A stretch of DNA of 20,187 nucleotides from a virus: the IMG/VR virus record IMGVR_UViG_3300010148_000171, positions 1 to 20,187 of that record; one strand, 5' to 3'. The notes below the pieces were generated by a model. The model was not told the DNA's origin. It saw only the letters and a program-made list of their open reading frames with translations, and did no database searches. Made by a program: the position numbers and the translations under genes. This document shows, one piece after another, positions 13,679-19,578 of the stretch. The number at the start of each line of letters is the position of its first letter. Position 1 is the stretch's first letter.

Positions 13679-13834
13679 ATGTACTTTGTAATGGAAATAG
13701 ACCACATGTACCACGTACTAGACTCGGACGGAAAGAGTCAGTACTCAGCGTACTATGCAGCAGATGCACAAGATATGTGCGATCACATGAACAAAAAAAA
13801 GGCTGACCAAACCGGACAGCCAAAATCTAACTAA
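13679..13834 (+). CDS. Hypothetical protein, 51 aa
   Basis: The ATG is 2 nt after the upstream stop, with GGAG at long spacing. The product MYFVMEIDHMYHVLDSDGKS then AYYAADAQDMCDHMN looks like a small strand-helix domain with a polar tail. His, Met and Asp are frequent. No family recognised. Confidence 0.55.
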   Translation: MYFVMEIDHMYHVLDSDGKSQYSAYYAADAQDMCDHMNKKKADQTGQPKSN

Positions 13835-13852
13835 TGTAAGGAAAGATACGAT

Positions 13853-14488
13853 ATGAAAAATAACCTATCTACAGTCACAAGTCAAACAATTAGCCACATA
13901 CAACTAGCCGAAATGACGGGTAAAAGGCAGGATAATGTAAAAAGGCTTATTGAGAATCTTGCATTTAAAAATGTAATATCTTTTACTCAATTTGAGGAAA
14001 AGGGAAAAGGTAGACCACTGACAGTTTTTAACGTTAACGAGCGTGATAGTTATGTTGTAATTGCTCAACTATGTCCGATTTACACGGCTAGACTTGTTGA
14101 TTTTTGGATTGAGCACAAAAACAAAACTCCCAAAATACCGCAAACTTTATCGGAGGCCCTGCAACTCGCAGCAGACCAGGCAAAGCAGTTAGAACTTCAA
14201 GCGCCTAAAGTTGCCTTCTTCGATAAGCTTGTTGATAAAAAGGGACTAATGAATGCCACCCAGGTGGCCCAGAAGCACGGCCTATCTGCAATGAGACTAA
14301 ACAAGATACTTGTAGACCTTGGCGTATACAGTCGCACAACCAAACGGGGCCGCGTGTTTATGCAGTGGTTTATCACTAAAGGCTACGGCGAAATGAAGCA
14401 AACCGAACAAGGATTTAGCCAGGCACTATTCACCAATGCAGGCGAGGTTTGGATTAACGAGAAACTGATAACTGAAGGAATTGTATAA
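13853..14488 (+). CDS. Phage antirepressor (Rha-like N-terminus, KilAC-like C-terminus)
   Basis: 211 aa. Residues 12-80 resemble the Rha/antirepressor N-terminal domain: HIQLAEMTGKRQDNVKRLIE, then GRPLTVFNVNERDSYVV. A short helical linker (QLAADQAKQLELQAPKVAFF) is followed by a KilAC-type C-terminal domain (VDKKGLMNATQVAQKHGL, then RLNKILVDLGVY and MQWFITKGYGE). Antirepressors of this kind inactivate lysogeny repressors or rewire early transcription by binding DNA or a partner. It is closed by its own terminator and is followed by an Arc-like repressor gene, recalling the arc-ant pair of phage P22 immI, though in the opposite gene order. No CI-type target is visible in the window. Confidence 0.82.
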   Translation: MKNNLSTVTSQTISHIQLAEMTGKRQDNVKRLIENLAFKNVISFTQFEEKGKGRPLTVFNVNERDSYVVIAQLCPIYTARLVDFWIEHKNKTPKIPQTLSEALQLAADQAKQLELQAPKVAFFDKLVDKKGLMNATQVAQKHGLSAMRLNKILVDLGVYSRTTKRGRVFMQWFITKGYGEMKQTEQGFSQALFTNAGEVWINEKLITEGIV

Positions 14489-14504
14489 AATCAAACACTT
14501 GAAC

Positions 14505-14530
14505 AACCCGTCTATATGGCGGGTTTTTTA
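14505..14530 (+). terminator. Terminator after antirepressor
   Basis: AACCCG (14505-14510) and CGGGTT (14520-14525) form a stem with a 9-nt loop, followed by T-rich sequence. It separates the antirepressor from the RHH-controlled operon. Confidence 0.8.
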
Positions 14531-14584
14531 TTACCTGTAATTTACGCAAAATCACAAAAGTTTAAATTATTTTAACTGGAATGC

Positions 14585-14613
14585 TTGCATGTGACTACAT
14601 TTGTAGTTATATT
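14585..14613 (+). promoter_or_regulatory. Promoter of Arc-like/replication operon
   Basis: TTGCAT (14585-14590), exactly 17 bp, TATATT (14608-14613). The spacer contains the operator palindrome at 14594-14607. Confidence 0.68.
14594..14607. promoter_or_regulatory. Operator palindrome inside promoter spacer
   Basis: ACTACA-TT-TGTAGT is a perfect palindrome filling most of the spacer between -35 and -10, as the Arc operator does in the P22 ant promoter. The adjacent RHH gene is the obvious candidate to bind it. Confidence 0.62.
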
Positions 14614-14643
14614 TATTACACACCAAACGAAAGGAGATACAAA

Positions 14644-14787
14644 ATGTCTAATCAAGCAAAAGCAAAACCAACATCAGTTCGTATTAATCCAGAGCTAAAA
14701 GCAAAGATAGCAGCGAAGGCAAAGGAAGAGGGGAGAAGCTTCAACAATATGGTTTCTCGCATTCTTGAGCTAAGTCTGGCGCAATAA
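14644..14787 (+). CDS. Arc-like ribbon-helix-helix repressor, 47 aa
   Basis: The frame opens at 14581, but that would put the start upstream of the promoter. The ATG at 14644-14646 lies behind AAAGGAGATAC and is clearly the start. After a basic arm (MSNQAKAKPT) comes SVRINPELKAKIAAKAKEEG, the beta strand and first helix, then RSFNNMVSRILELSLAQ, the second helix. This is the full Arc/Mnt fold in about Arc's length (53 aa). It should dimerise and bind a palindromic operator; one sits in its own promoter 40 bp upstream. It is the first gene before the replication genes, so it probably controls their timing. Confidence 0.85.
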   Translation: MSNQAKAKPTSVRINPELKAKIAAKAKEEGRSFNNMVSRILELSLAQ

Positions 14788-14792
14788 AAAAA

Positions 14793-14810
14793 CCCCGGCG
14801 GCAACCAGGG
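14793..14810 (-). terminator. Weak hairpin after RHH gene
   Basis: CCCCGG and CCAGGG pair with one mismatch around a 6-nt loop. The T-run is on the minus-strand side, where no gene lies upstream. On the plus strand it may only partly attenuate transcription into the replication genes. Confidence 0.3.
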
Positions 14811-14848
14811 AATTTAATTCAAAATAACTTAATTTAGGACATTATAAC

Positions 14849-15580
14849 ATGCAATGGATAAAACACGATACTGACGCAAATCAAGACGCAAAATTACAAA
14901 ACGTTCTTTTAGATTATGGGCTAGAAGGTTATGGCTTGTACTGGTACTGCATGGAGCTAATTGCAGGCAAAGTTGACAAGAATAATATCACTTTTGAGCT
15001 TGAGCATGACGCACGCATTATTGCGCGAAATACGGGTTCAACACCTCAAAAAGTCGAAGAAATGATGAAATATTTCGTAAATATTGGGTTGTTTGAGTGC
15101 TCAAATAACGTCATAACTTGCTTAAAATTAGCGAAGCGATTAGATCAGTCGATGACAAGCAATCCGCAAATGCGTGAAATCATTAAGAATTTCAAAGATA
15201 ATGACAATCTTATTACGCATCATGACGCAATCATGACACCATCTGATAAAGTCATGCAAGATAAGATTAGATCAGATAAGAATAGAAAAGAAGATATAAT
15301 ACATTCCCGCTTCGCTGAGTTTTGGGATATGTACGGCAAGAAGGTTGATTCTAAAAAATGCCAAGCAAAGTTCAATAAGCTAACCAAGACTGATGTAGAA
15401 AAGCTGTTTGAAGTTCTCCCAAGATACATTCAATCGACACCTGATAAGCAGTACAGGAAAAACCCATTAACATGGCTGAATGGCAAATGCTGGAATGACG
15501 AAATACAAGTTAACTCTGCGCCTGGAAGAAACGTAAATCAATTTAGCGGAAACTACACTAAGCCAGAGGGGTGGAACTAA
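14849..15580 (+). CDS. Phage replication initiator (DUF4373-type N-terminal domain), 243 aa
   Basis: Residues 1-105 show the DUF4373/Lin1244-Lin1753 N-terminal winged-helix pattern: MQWIKHDTDANQDAKLQNVL, DYGLEGYGLYWYCMELIAGK, then ARIIARNTGSTPQKVEEMMK and FVNIGLFE. A polar linker (about 110-152) is followed by a replication-O-like C-terminal segment (FAEFWDMYGKKVDSKKCQAK, KNPLTWLNGKCWND). Such proteins bind the phage origin and recruit helicase loader and helicase. The gene for a DnaC-like loader follows immediately, with a 1-nt overlap. The linker is encoded by short direct repeats that could be the origin itself, as in lambda O. Its ribosome site is weak (TTAGGACATT). Confidence 0.8.
   Translation: MQWIKHDTDANQDAKLQNVLLDYGLEGYGLYWYCMELIAGKVDKNNITFELEHDARIIARNTGSTPQKVEEMMKYFVNIGLFECSNNVITCLKLAKRLDQSMTSNPQMREIIKNFKDNDNLITHHDAIMTPSDKVMQDKIRSDKNRKEDIIHSRFAEFWDMYGKKVDSKKCQAKFNKLTKTDVEKLFEVLPRYIQSTPDKQYRKNPLTWLNGKCWNDEIQVNSAPGRNVNQFSGNYTKPEGWN
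15222..15289 (+). repeat. Iteron-like repeats inside initiator gene (origin candidate)
   Basis: Two tandem 11-mers, ATGACGCAATC (15222-15232) and ATGACACCATC (15233-15243), are followed by three units at a 15-bp period starting GATAAA or GATAAG (15245, 15260, 15275). The last two share 12 of 13 bases (AGATAAGATTAGA and AGATAAGAATAGA). AT-rich sequence follows. They encode the DKxxx repeats of the linker. Confidence 0.5.
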
Positions 15581-16287
15581 TGAGTAAGAGTATAATCGAG
15601 CGAGTTAAGCAAATGGCTGCACAAGGAACTAAATACACCCATGAAGAAATGGAATTGATCAGAGCTCGAGAAAGTAAGAAAGCGCATGACGCACTTCTGA
15701 AGGAACACGAAGAGATTAGAAAATCAAAAGTTGTTGGTCGCAACGGTGTGATGCCTCTTCATGAAAAATGCACGATTGATAACTTCTTAGTGAATAGCCC
15801 TCAAATGGCAGAGGTTAGAGACTTTGCTCAGGGCTACATAAATAGCTTCCATTTGAATAATGGGACGGGTTTTATATTCAGTGGTGGAACTGGTACAGGT
15901 AAGAACCATTTAGCAGCATCGATTTGTAACGCTCTGAATGCGTCTGGTTGCTCTTGTTTGATAATAACGGTAACTGAGCTCATGCAAAAATTAAGACGCT
16001 GCTATGAGCGTGATAGCGGCCTTAATGAGGACTCATTTATTAATTCTATGGTTGAGCTTGATTTGTTAGTCATAGATGAAATTGGCTTACAGCGAGGTAC
16101 TACTGCCGAAAATCTGATACTGAATCAGATAATCGACCAAAGAACATGCAAGTTTAAACCCACTGGAATGCTGACCAATAACAACTTTGATGAGGTAAAG
16201 CAATGTCTAGGAGAAAGGATAATGGATCGCATGAGAATGAACGGCGGAGCATGGAAGAATTTCACCTGGCAAAGTTACCGCAAATAG
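15580..16287 (+). CDS. dnaC: DnaC-like helicase loader (AAA+)
   Basis: 235 aa, close to E. coli DnaC (245 aa) throughout the ATPase core. Walker A is GGTGTGKN (102-109), in DnaC's unusual GKN form; Walker B is LLVIDEIG (162-169). MLTNNN (197-202) is sensor 1 and GERIMDRMRM (211-220) holds the arginine finger region. The ATG at 15580-15582 overlaps the initiator stop and follows AGAGGGG; a GTG three codons upstream is less likely. The protein loads replicative helicase DnaB onto origin DNA. No phage helicase or helicase gene is in the window, so it probably recruits host DnaB. It forms a replication pair with the DUF4373-type initiator. Confidence 0.92.
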   Translation: MSKSIIERVKQMAAQGTKYTHEEMELIRARESKKAHDALLKEHEEIRKSKVVGRNGVMPLHEKCTIDNFLVNSPQMAEVRDFAQGYINSFHLNNGTGFIFSGGTGTGKNHLAASICNALNASGCSCLIITVTELMQKLRRCYERDSGLNEDSFINSMVELDLLVIDEIGLQRGTTAENLILNQIIDQRTCKFKPTGMLTNNNFDEVKQCLGERIMDRMRMNGGAWKNFTWQSYRK

Positions 16288-16421
16288 ACTTTGACCGGAT
16301 GATCTACTCAAAGATGGCCCATGATGATTTTACTAAATGGGTCGTATGTGGCTACAAAGTACAGCAATTTATGTACTGGGAGTGGGGCGTTACGAACTGC
16401 CCCGATTGGAAAGTTAGTTAA
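16251..16421 (+). CDS. Hypothetical protein overlapping dnaC end, 56 aa
   Basis: This frame covers the 130 nt between dnaC and the methyltransferase. The ATG at 16251 gives MEEFHLAKLPQIDFDRMIYS, then KMAHDDFTKWVVCGYKVQQF and a Trp-rich end. An alternative ATG at 16203 has a better-spaced GAGG but would overlap dnaC by 85 nt. I cannot decide which start is used. No family recognised. Confidence 0.5.
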   Translation: MEEFHLAKLPQIDFDRMIYSKMAHDDFTKWVVCGYKVQQFMYWEWGVTNCPDWKVS

Positions 16422-16442
16422 TTTAAATTTTAAGGTGAAGAT

Positions 16443-16958
16443 ATGAAAGGTTATACAGGTAGTAAAACAAAAGAAACAATCCGCGACTTATGGCAGACAC
16501 CGAAAGAGATCTTTAATTATTACAACGATAGATTTAACTTTAACTGTGATGTTGCGTGTTCAGATGAAAATAAACTAGTTAATGAGCACTGGCTAACAGA
16601 AAAGGATAATGCGCTTTGTTACTCAACCGATTGGGGATCTGTAAACTGGTGTAATCCGCCATACAGCGACATAGGGCCGTGGGTAAATAAAGCAATAGAG
16701 CAAATGGATCGCGGATGTCTCACTGTAATGCTAATACCAGCTGACACTTCTGTTAAATGGTTTAAGAATGCATTCGAAAACTGTACAGAGTGCCACTTTA
16801 TAAGCGGAAGACTTGCGTTTATCAATGCTGAAACTCAAAAGCCAGTGAGTGGAAACAATAAAGGTTCAGTTGTGTTTGTGTTCGATCCAAAGTCGCCAGT
16901 TAAGAAATTTGTCTCACTTTTAGATAGAAAAGAAATGATGGGAGTAAAGAGCAAATGA
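16443..16958 (+). CDS. dam: Phage DNA N6-adenine methyltransferase (Dam-type)
   Basis: 171 aa, the length of the phage N6-adenine methyltransferase family (PF05869 type). It shows DLWQTPKEIFNYYN (15-28), the catalytic NPPY at 71-74 in WCNPPYSDIGPWVNKAIEQM, LIPADTSVKWFKNAF, and SGRLAFINAETQ (121-132). These enzymes methylate adenine, often in GATC, which may shield phage DNA from restriction or affect packaging and replication control. Recognition sequence cannot be told here. It starts behind AAGGTGAAGAT and overlaps the RusA gene by 4 nt (ATGA). No matching endonuclease is present, so it is an orphan methylase. Confidence 0.9.
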   Translation: MKGYTGSKTKETIRDLWQTPKEIFNYYNDRFNFNCDVACSDENKLVNEHWLTEKDNALCYSTDWGSVNWCNPPYSDIGPWVNKAIEQMDRGCLTVMLIPADTSVKWFKNAFENCTECHFISGRLAFINAETQKPVSGNNKGSVVFVFDPKSPVKKFVSLLDRKEMMGVKSK

Positions 16959-17353
16959 GATACCAATTCAAAATCGAGCCTGTTGCAGCGTCAAGGCCAC
17001 GAGTTACACAAAAAGGTACATATTATCCAAAGAAATATACGCAGTTCAGAGAGGCTATGAGCGTCATTTGTAGGCATACAAATTTTAATAAAATTGATGA
17101 AGGAGTTGCAATCAAAGTTACTATGCTGCTTTGTATCCCAATGCCGAAATCCTGGAGCAAGAAAAAACGCGCTGAACATTTGGGCAAATACAAGGTTACT
17201 AAGCCTGACAATGACAACTACGAGAAAGCGGTTTATGACGCGCTGAACGGTCACGCATGGCACGATGATAGTCAGATAGCATGGAATGATACTAAGAAGA
17301 TTTACGCCGAAGAGGGAGAGATTATAGTTGTAGTTGAAGCGCTTGATAACTAA
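16955..17353 (+). CDS. rusA: RusA-type Holliday junction resolvase
   Basis: 132 aa, close to E. coli RusA (120 aa). The family signature KPDNDNYEKAVYDALNG (83-99) is followed by WHDDSQI (102-108); Asp85, Asp87 and an Asp of the 104-105 pair match the catalytic acidic residues and Lys91 the conserved lysine. RusA is a homodimer that cleaves Holliday junctions symmetrically, here to resolve replication or recombination intermediates before packaging. The ATG overlaps the methyltransferase stop. It is the last gene before promoter module 3. Confidence 0.92.
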   Translation: MRYQFKIEPVAASRPRVTQKGTYYPKKYTQFREAMSVICRHTNFNKIDEGVAIKVTMLLCIPMPKSWSKKKRAEHLGKYKVTKPDNDNYEKAVYDALNGHAWHDDSQIAWNDTKKIYAEEGEIIVVVEALDN

Positions 17354-17356
17354 ACC

Positions 17357-17430
17357 CTATCAAGCGAGCATTGATTAATAGGCACAAACGATTGGCGTGT
17401 TAGTTACTGATTAGCAATAATTAACACGTC
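17357..17430 (+). promoter_or_regulatory. Promoter-like repeat module, copy 3
   Basis: CTATCAA ... GATTAATAGGCACAAACGATT, with TTGGCG (17392-17397), an 18-bp spacer and AATAAT (17416-17421), ending TTAACACGTC. One extra base lies in the first block compared with copies 1 and 2. It follows rusA without a terminator and precedes the 17459 gene. Confidence 0.7.
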
Positions 17431-17458
17431 AAACAAACAAACCAAATTGGATATAGAA

Positions 17459-17710
17459 ATGAGAGATTCAAGGTTATATAGAAACAGTGATAAACAACCA
17501 AAGAAAGGGGATATAATAAGGTCTGGTAATACCCATTTGGAGGTAAAAGGTGTTTCAAAGTGTGGGTATAAGCTTTTTATAAAAGGAATGCCAATGACGG
17601 ACTATTGCAATACCGGGTGTTGGTATCTTGTTCCTGGTGAAATTGTTGATTTAGATACAGAGTATCCCGAATGGTTTTTAAAGAAATTTGGCGGAAAATT
17701 GGAGAAATAA
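17459..17710 (+). CDS. Hypothetical protein, 83 aa
   Basis: The frame opens at a TTG at 17447, but the ATG at 17459 lies behind GGATATAGAA, the usual site form here. Product: MRDSRLYRNSDKQPKKGDII, then NTHLEVKGVSKCGYKLFIKG and a WYLVPGEIVD segment, a small beta-barrel-like fold, ending KKFGGKLEK. No family recognised. It is the first gene after promoter module 3. Confidence 0.7.
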   Translation: MRDSRLYRNSDKQPKKGDIIRSGNTHLEVKGVSKCGYKLFIKGMPMTDYCNTGCWYLVPGEIVDLDTEYPEWFLKKFGGKLEK

Positions 17711-17712
17711 AA

Positions 17713-17811
17713 ATGGAAAAGAAACTACTATCAATCGGAGTTGTTTTGAGTGTCGGTATTATCGCGTTCGCCGATCCTATCGCTAAGTTAATTACGTTTG
17801 GAGGTCTTTAA
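17713..17811 (+). CDS. Small hydrophobic peptide, 32 aa
   Basis: The ATG at 17713-17715 follows GGAGAAATAA, 2 nt after the upstream stop. MEKK is followed by a hydrophobic stretch (LLSIGVVLSVGIIAFA) and DPIAKLITFGGL: a short membrane helix or uncleaved signal-like peptide. Strong site and tight packing support it. Confidence 0.55.
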   Translation: MEKKLLSIGVVLSVGIIAFADPIAKLITFGGL

Positions 17812-17812
17812 A

Positions 17813-18001
17813 ATGCGTCCTGAAAACTACTACTCGATTAAAGAACAACGTGACCACAATTGCAAGGAGCGCAAAGAAAAAGAGCTCAAAGCTCACTGGG
17901 AAGATGTTCTAGCGAATGACTTTAGCAAATCGCTATGGTCTATCATGTTCATGATTGCGGCTATGATTGTTTCACTATTCGTGCTTGCATTTGGAGGATA
18001 A
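17813..18001 (+). CDS. Tail-anchored small membrane protein, 62 aa
   Basis: The ATG at 17813 lies behind a perfect GGAGGT, 1 nt after the upstream stop, and decides the start over the TTG at 17798. A highly charged N-terminal half (KEQRDHNCKERKEKELKAHW) leads to a C-terminal membrane helix (LWSIMFMIAAMIVSLFVLAF). Orientation is probably N-in. No family recognised. It is the last early gene before the two-way terminator. Confidence 0.65.
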   Translation: MRPENYYSIKEQRDHNCKERKEKELKAHWEDVLANDFSKSLWSIMFMIAAMIVSLFVLAFGG

Positions 18002-18036
18002 AAAAACGGCCCCGTAATTGGGGCCAAAGGCTTTTT
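18001..18036. terminator. Bidirectional terminator between early and lysis genes
   Basis: GGCCCC (18008-18013), loop GTAATT, GGGGCC (18020-18025). Read leftward the stem is followed by six T, an excellent terminator for the holin transcript. Read rightward a CTTTTT tract follows after 6 nt, so it also suits the early operon. Confidence 0.8.
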
Positions 18037-18047
18037 GGAGATAGAAA
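18036..18047 (+). other. Orphan ribosome-binding site
   Basis: TTGGAGATAGAA is identical to the site before the 10318 gene, but no ATG, GTG or usable TTG ORF follows. It may be the remnant of a lost gene. Confidence 0.4.
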
Positions 18048-18068
18048 GTAAATTGGAGTAACTAAATA

Positions 18069-18476
18069 CTATTTCTTTTCTTTGGCTTTGTCCACATCTT
18101 TATATCTTTTTACTACACCTTCGAATGCACCACCACCAAAGTAAAAGATAATTACGTAGATAAATGGTTCTCCTAGTGTGTTGTTGTTCCACTCTCCTAC
18201 TAGTTTTAATTGCTCAAATACAAATTTATATTCAAGTCCTGGACCAGTCGAAAAGATAGAGTAAACCCAGAGTATGCCAACAATGATATGCAGCGCCACA
18301 AAAGGAAGGCCAATAACAAGCGCCAGTAACCTTTGTGCTATCTTGTAGGGCTCATAAAGTGATAAAAGCTTATTAAAGTTTTCCGCCTTTTCTGAATCCG
18401 TATAGAAAGCCTTATCTATAAGGTTAATTCCACTTTTAACAACGTCACCTGAGAATAAGGTTTTAAATATACCCAT
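18069..18476 (-). CDS. Three-TM holin (GTA-type)
   Basis: 135 aa. A polar N-terminus with KSGINLIDKAFYTDSEKAENF leads to KIAQRLLALVIGLPFVALHI and further hydrophobic segments; the last is IYVIIFYFGGGAF before a charged Lys-rich tail. The pattern (DKxFxSDEEK-like start, AQR before the first helix, charged tail) fits the holin family with three transmembrane helices described from gene transfer agents (PF11351 type). Holins form the timed membrane lesion that releases endolysin. The ATG overlaps the endolysin stop by 1 nt (TAATG), giving an endolysin-first cassette. The terminator at 18008-18025 closes the operon. Confidence 0.78.
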   Translation of the reverse strand: MGIFKTLFSGDVVKSGINLIDKAFYTDSEKAENFNKLLSLYEPYKIAQRLLALVIGLPFVALHIIVGILWVYSIFSTGPGLEYKFVFEQLKLVGEWNNNTLGEPFIYVIIFYFGGGAFEGVVKRYKDVDKAKEKK

Positions 18477-18928
18477 TAGATTAATCCCTCATAACTTGAT
18501 TCAATATCGCCAGTTTGTAACACTCTTGCGTGTCTCGCCGCCCTTGCTGGAGTTTGCTTTCTCCACCTACTATCTAGGGCTTGGCTCGCTGCATCTTCGA
18601 AGTTTTTGCATTCAAGCGCTGCGATCATCTTTTTAAACTTCATTAGACCGCCATAGCCCAACTGGTAGGCCATTGACTTGATAATTGTTTGTCTATCTTC
18701 GTTTAAATTGATGTACCAGTTATGTTTTATCAGCTTTAGTCTAATGGCTCTCAGTTCCTCTTCCATCATGCAGTCAGCAGTCTTTTCGCTAACTGTGAAA
18801 ACATAATGATCGAGAGGTGCACCTTTTGGCCCTATCTTTGTGCCTTTACCTATTGTTGGATACCCTTCACTACAGTAATAGGCCTGTTCCATCATGCCTT
18901 CTTCAAAACCTAATACTTTATATATCAT
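18476..18928 (-). CDS. T4-type lysozyme endolysin (GH24)
   Basis: 150 aa, close to other GH24 phage lysozymes. The triad pattern E-x8-C-x5-T is present: Glu10 (in FEEG), Cys19 (in YYCSEGYPTIGKG) and Thr25, equivalent to T4 Glu11, Asp20 and Thr26. Asp20 is replaced by Cys, a variant seen in other phage members and known to work in T4 lysozyme. The protein hydrolyses peptidoglycan beta-1,4 links. There is no signal or anchor sequence, so release should depend on the holin. The ATG is at 18926-18928 with AAGGA about 12 nt upstream, a rather distant site. Confidence 0.9.
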   Translation of the reverse strand: MIYKVLGFEEGMMEQAYYCSEGYPTIGKGTKIGPKGAPLDHYVFTVSEKTADCMMEEELRAIRLKLIKHNWYINLNEDRQTIIKSMAYQLGYGGLMKFKKMIAALECKNFEDAASQALDSRWRKQTPARAARHARVLQTGDIESSYEGLI

Positions 18929-18974
18929 GGTATAATTGATCCTTCGTGGTTAAGTGTTGTTTAATGATAACAAA

Positions 18975-18992
18975 AAACCCGCCGAAGCGGGT
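18975..18992 (-). terminator. Terminator after tail-fibre operon
   Basis: Read on the minus strand, a CCCGC / GCGGG stem with a TTCG loop (18978-18991) is followed by six T. It lies between the fibre chaperone and the endolysin. Confidence 0.82.
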
Positions 18993-19029
18993 CATTTATT
19001 TTATATCACCAAGTGACAGATTTTACCTC

Positions 19030-19575
19030 TTACTGTGGCTTTGTTGGCCATGGATTTTCTTTTTGAATCTTGGCTCTCATGTTTAGTACTCGCCTTTCGA
19101 TATCTTCAGCTTCAGCTATCGATTCCTTACTGCCTATGAGATTTCTTTTAATGTGAGCCTCTTCCATTAGTGGGGTGACTTTTTCCAGGTATTCCGCCCT
19201 CCTAGCTTCGTCGACTAACTCATAATCATTCTGATACTTTGCGTTGATATCAGTTACCCATTTTTCACCATTCCAACTGTCAAACTTGCTAGAAGGTTTA
19301 ATTTTGGTGAAGCCGTCCTTTACTGGGCCAAGTTCTTTAACCTGCTCTGATTTTAAACAGTCCGACTTATCGTAAATTGCAATACCTCGGTTATCCTCTT
19401 TGTATTCAGTGCCATTAGGTAATCCGTTTTCGTCAATAGTTACCACTACTGCAAAATCGTCCTTTTGTGGCAATGGCTGTTCAGTTATAGCATTACGTGG
19501 AACATTCCATTTTGATTGGGCGCTATACTCACTCAGTACTTCTTTTGTTTTTTGGTCGATCATCCAGTATTTCAT
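19030..19575 (-). CDS. Tail-fibre assembly chaperone (Tfa-like)
   Basis: 181 aa. The pattern of the Caudo_TAP/Tfa family is visible: a short N-terminal domain (KYWMIDQKTKEVLSEYSA), a central KFDSWNGEKWVTDINAKY, then a C-terminal helical domain (RRAEYLEKVTPLMEEAHI, EDIERRVLNMRAKIQ) ending ENPWPTKPQ. These proteins help fibre trimers fold and sometimes remain on the tip. The ATG (19573-19575) is 3 nt after the fibre stop, with a weak ribosome site, so coupling is likely. The fibre-then-chaperone order is the usual one. Confidence 0.82.
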   Translation of the reverse strand: MKYWMIDQKTKEVLSEYSAQSKWNVPRNAITEQPLPQKDDFAVVVTIDENGLPNGTEYKEDNRGIAIYDKSDCLKSEQVKELGPVKDGFTKIKPSSKFDSWNGEKWVTDINAKYQNDYELVDEARRAEYLEKVTPLMEEAHIKRNLIGSKESIAEAEDIERRVLNMRAKIQKENPWPTKPQ

Positions 19576-19578
19576 TTT

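Noticed and set aside
14581-14643. Upstream start for the Arc-like gene
   Set aside because: It would begin before the -35 box and include the promoter and operator; ATG 14644 has AAAGGAG.
15220-15429. Minus-strand ORF across the iteron region
   Set aside because: Opposite the initiator gene, no ribosome site, low-complexity hydrophobic product.
11024-17430. CRISPR array or iteron cluster from the three repeats
   Set aside because: Copies are more than 1 kb apart with whole operons between and each sits in an intergenic promoter position.
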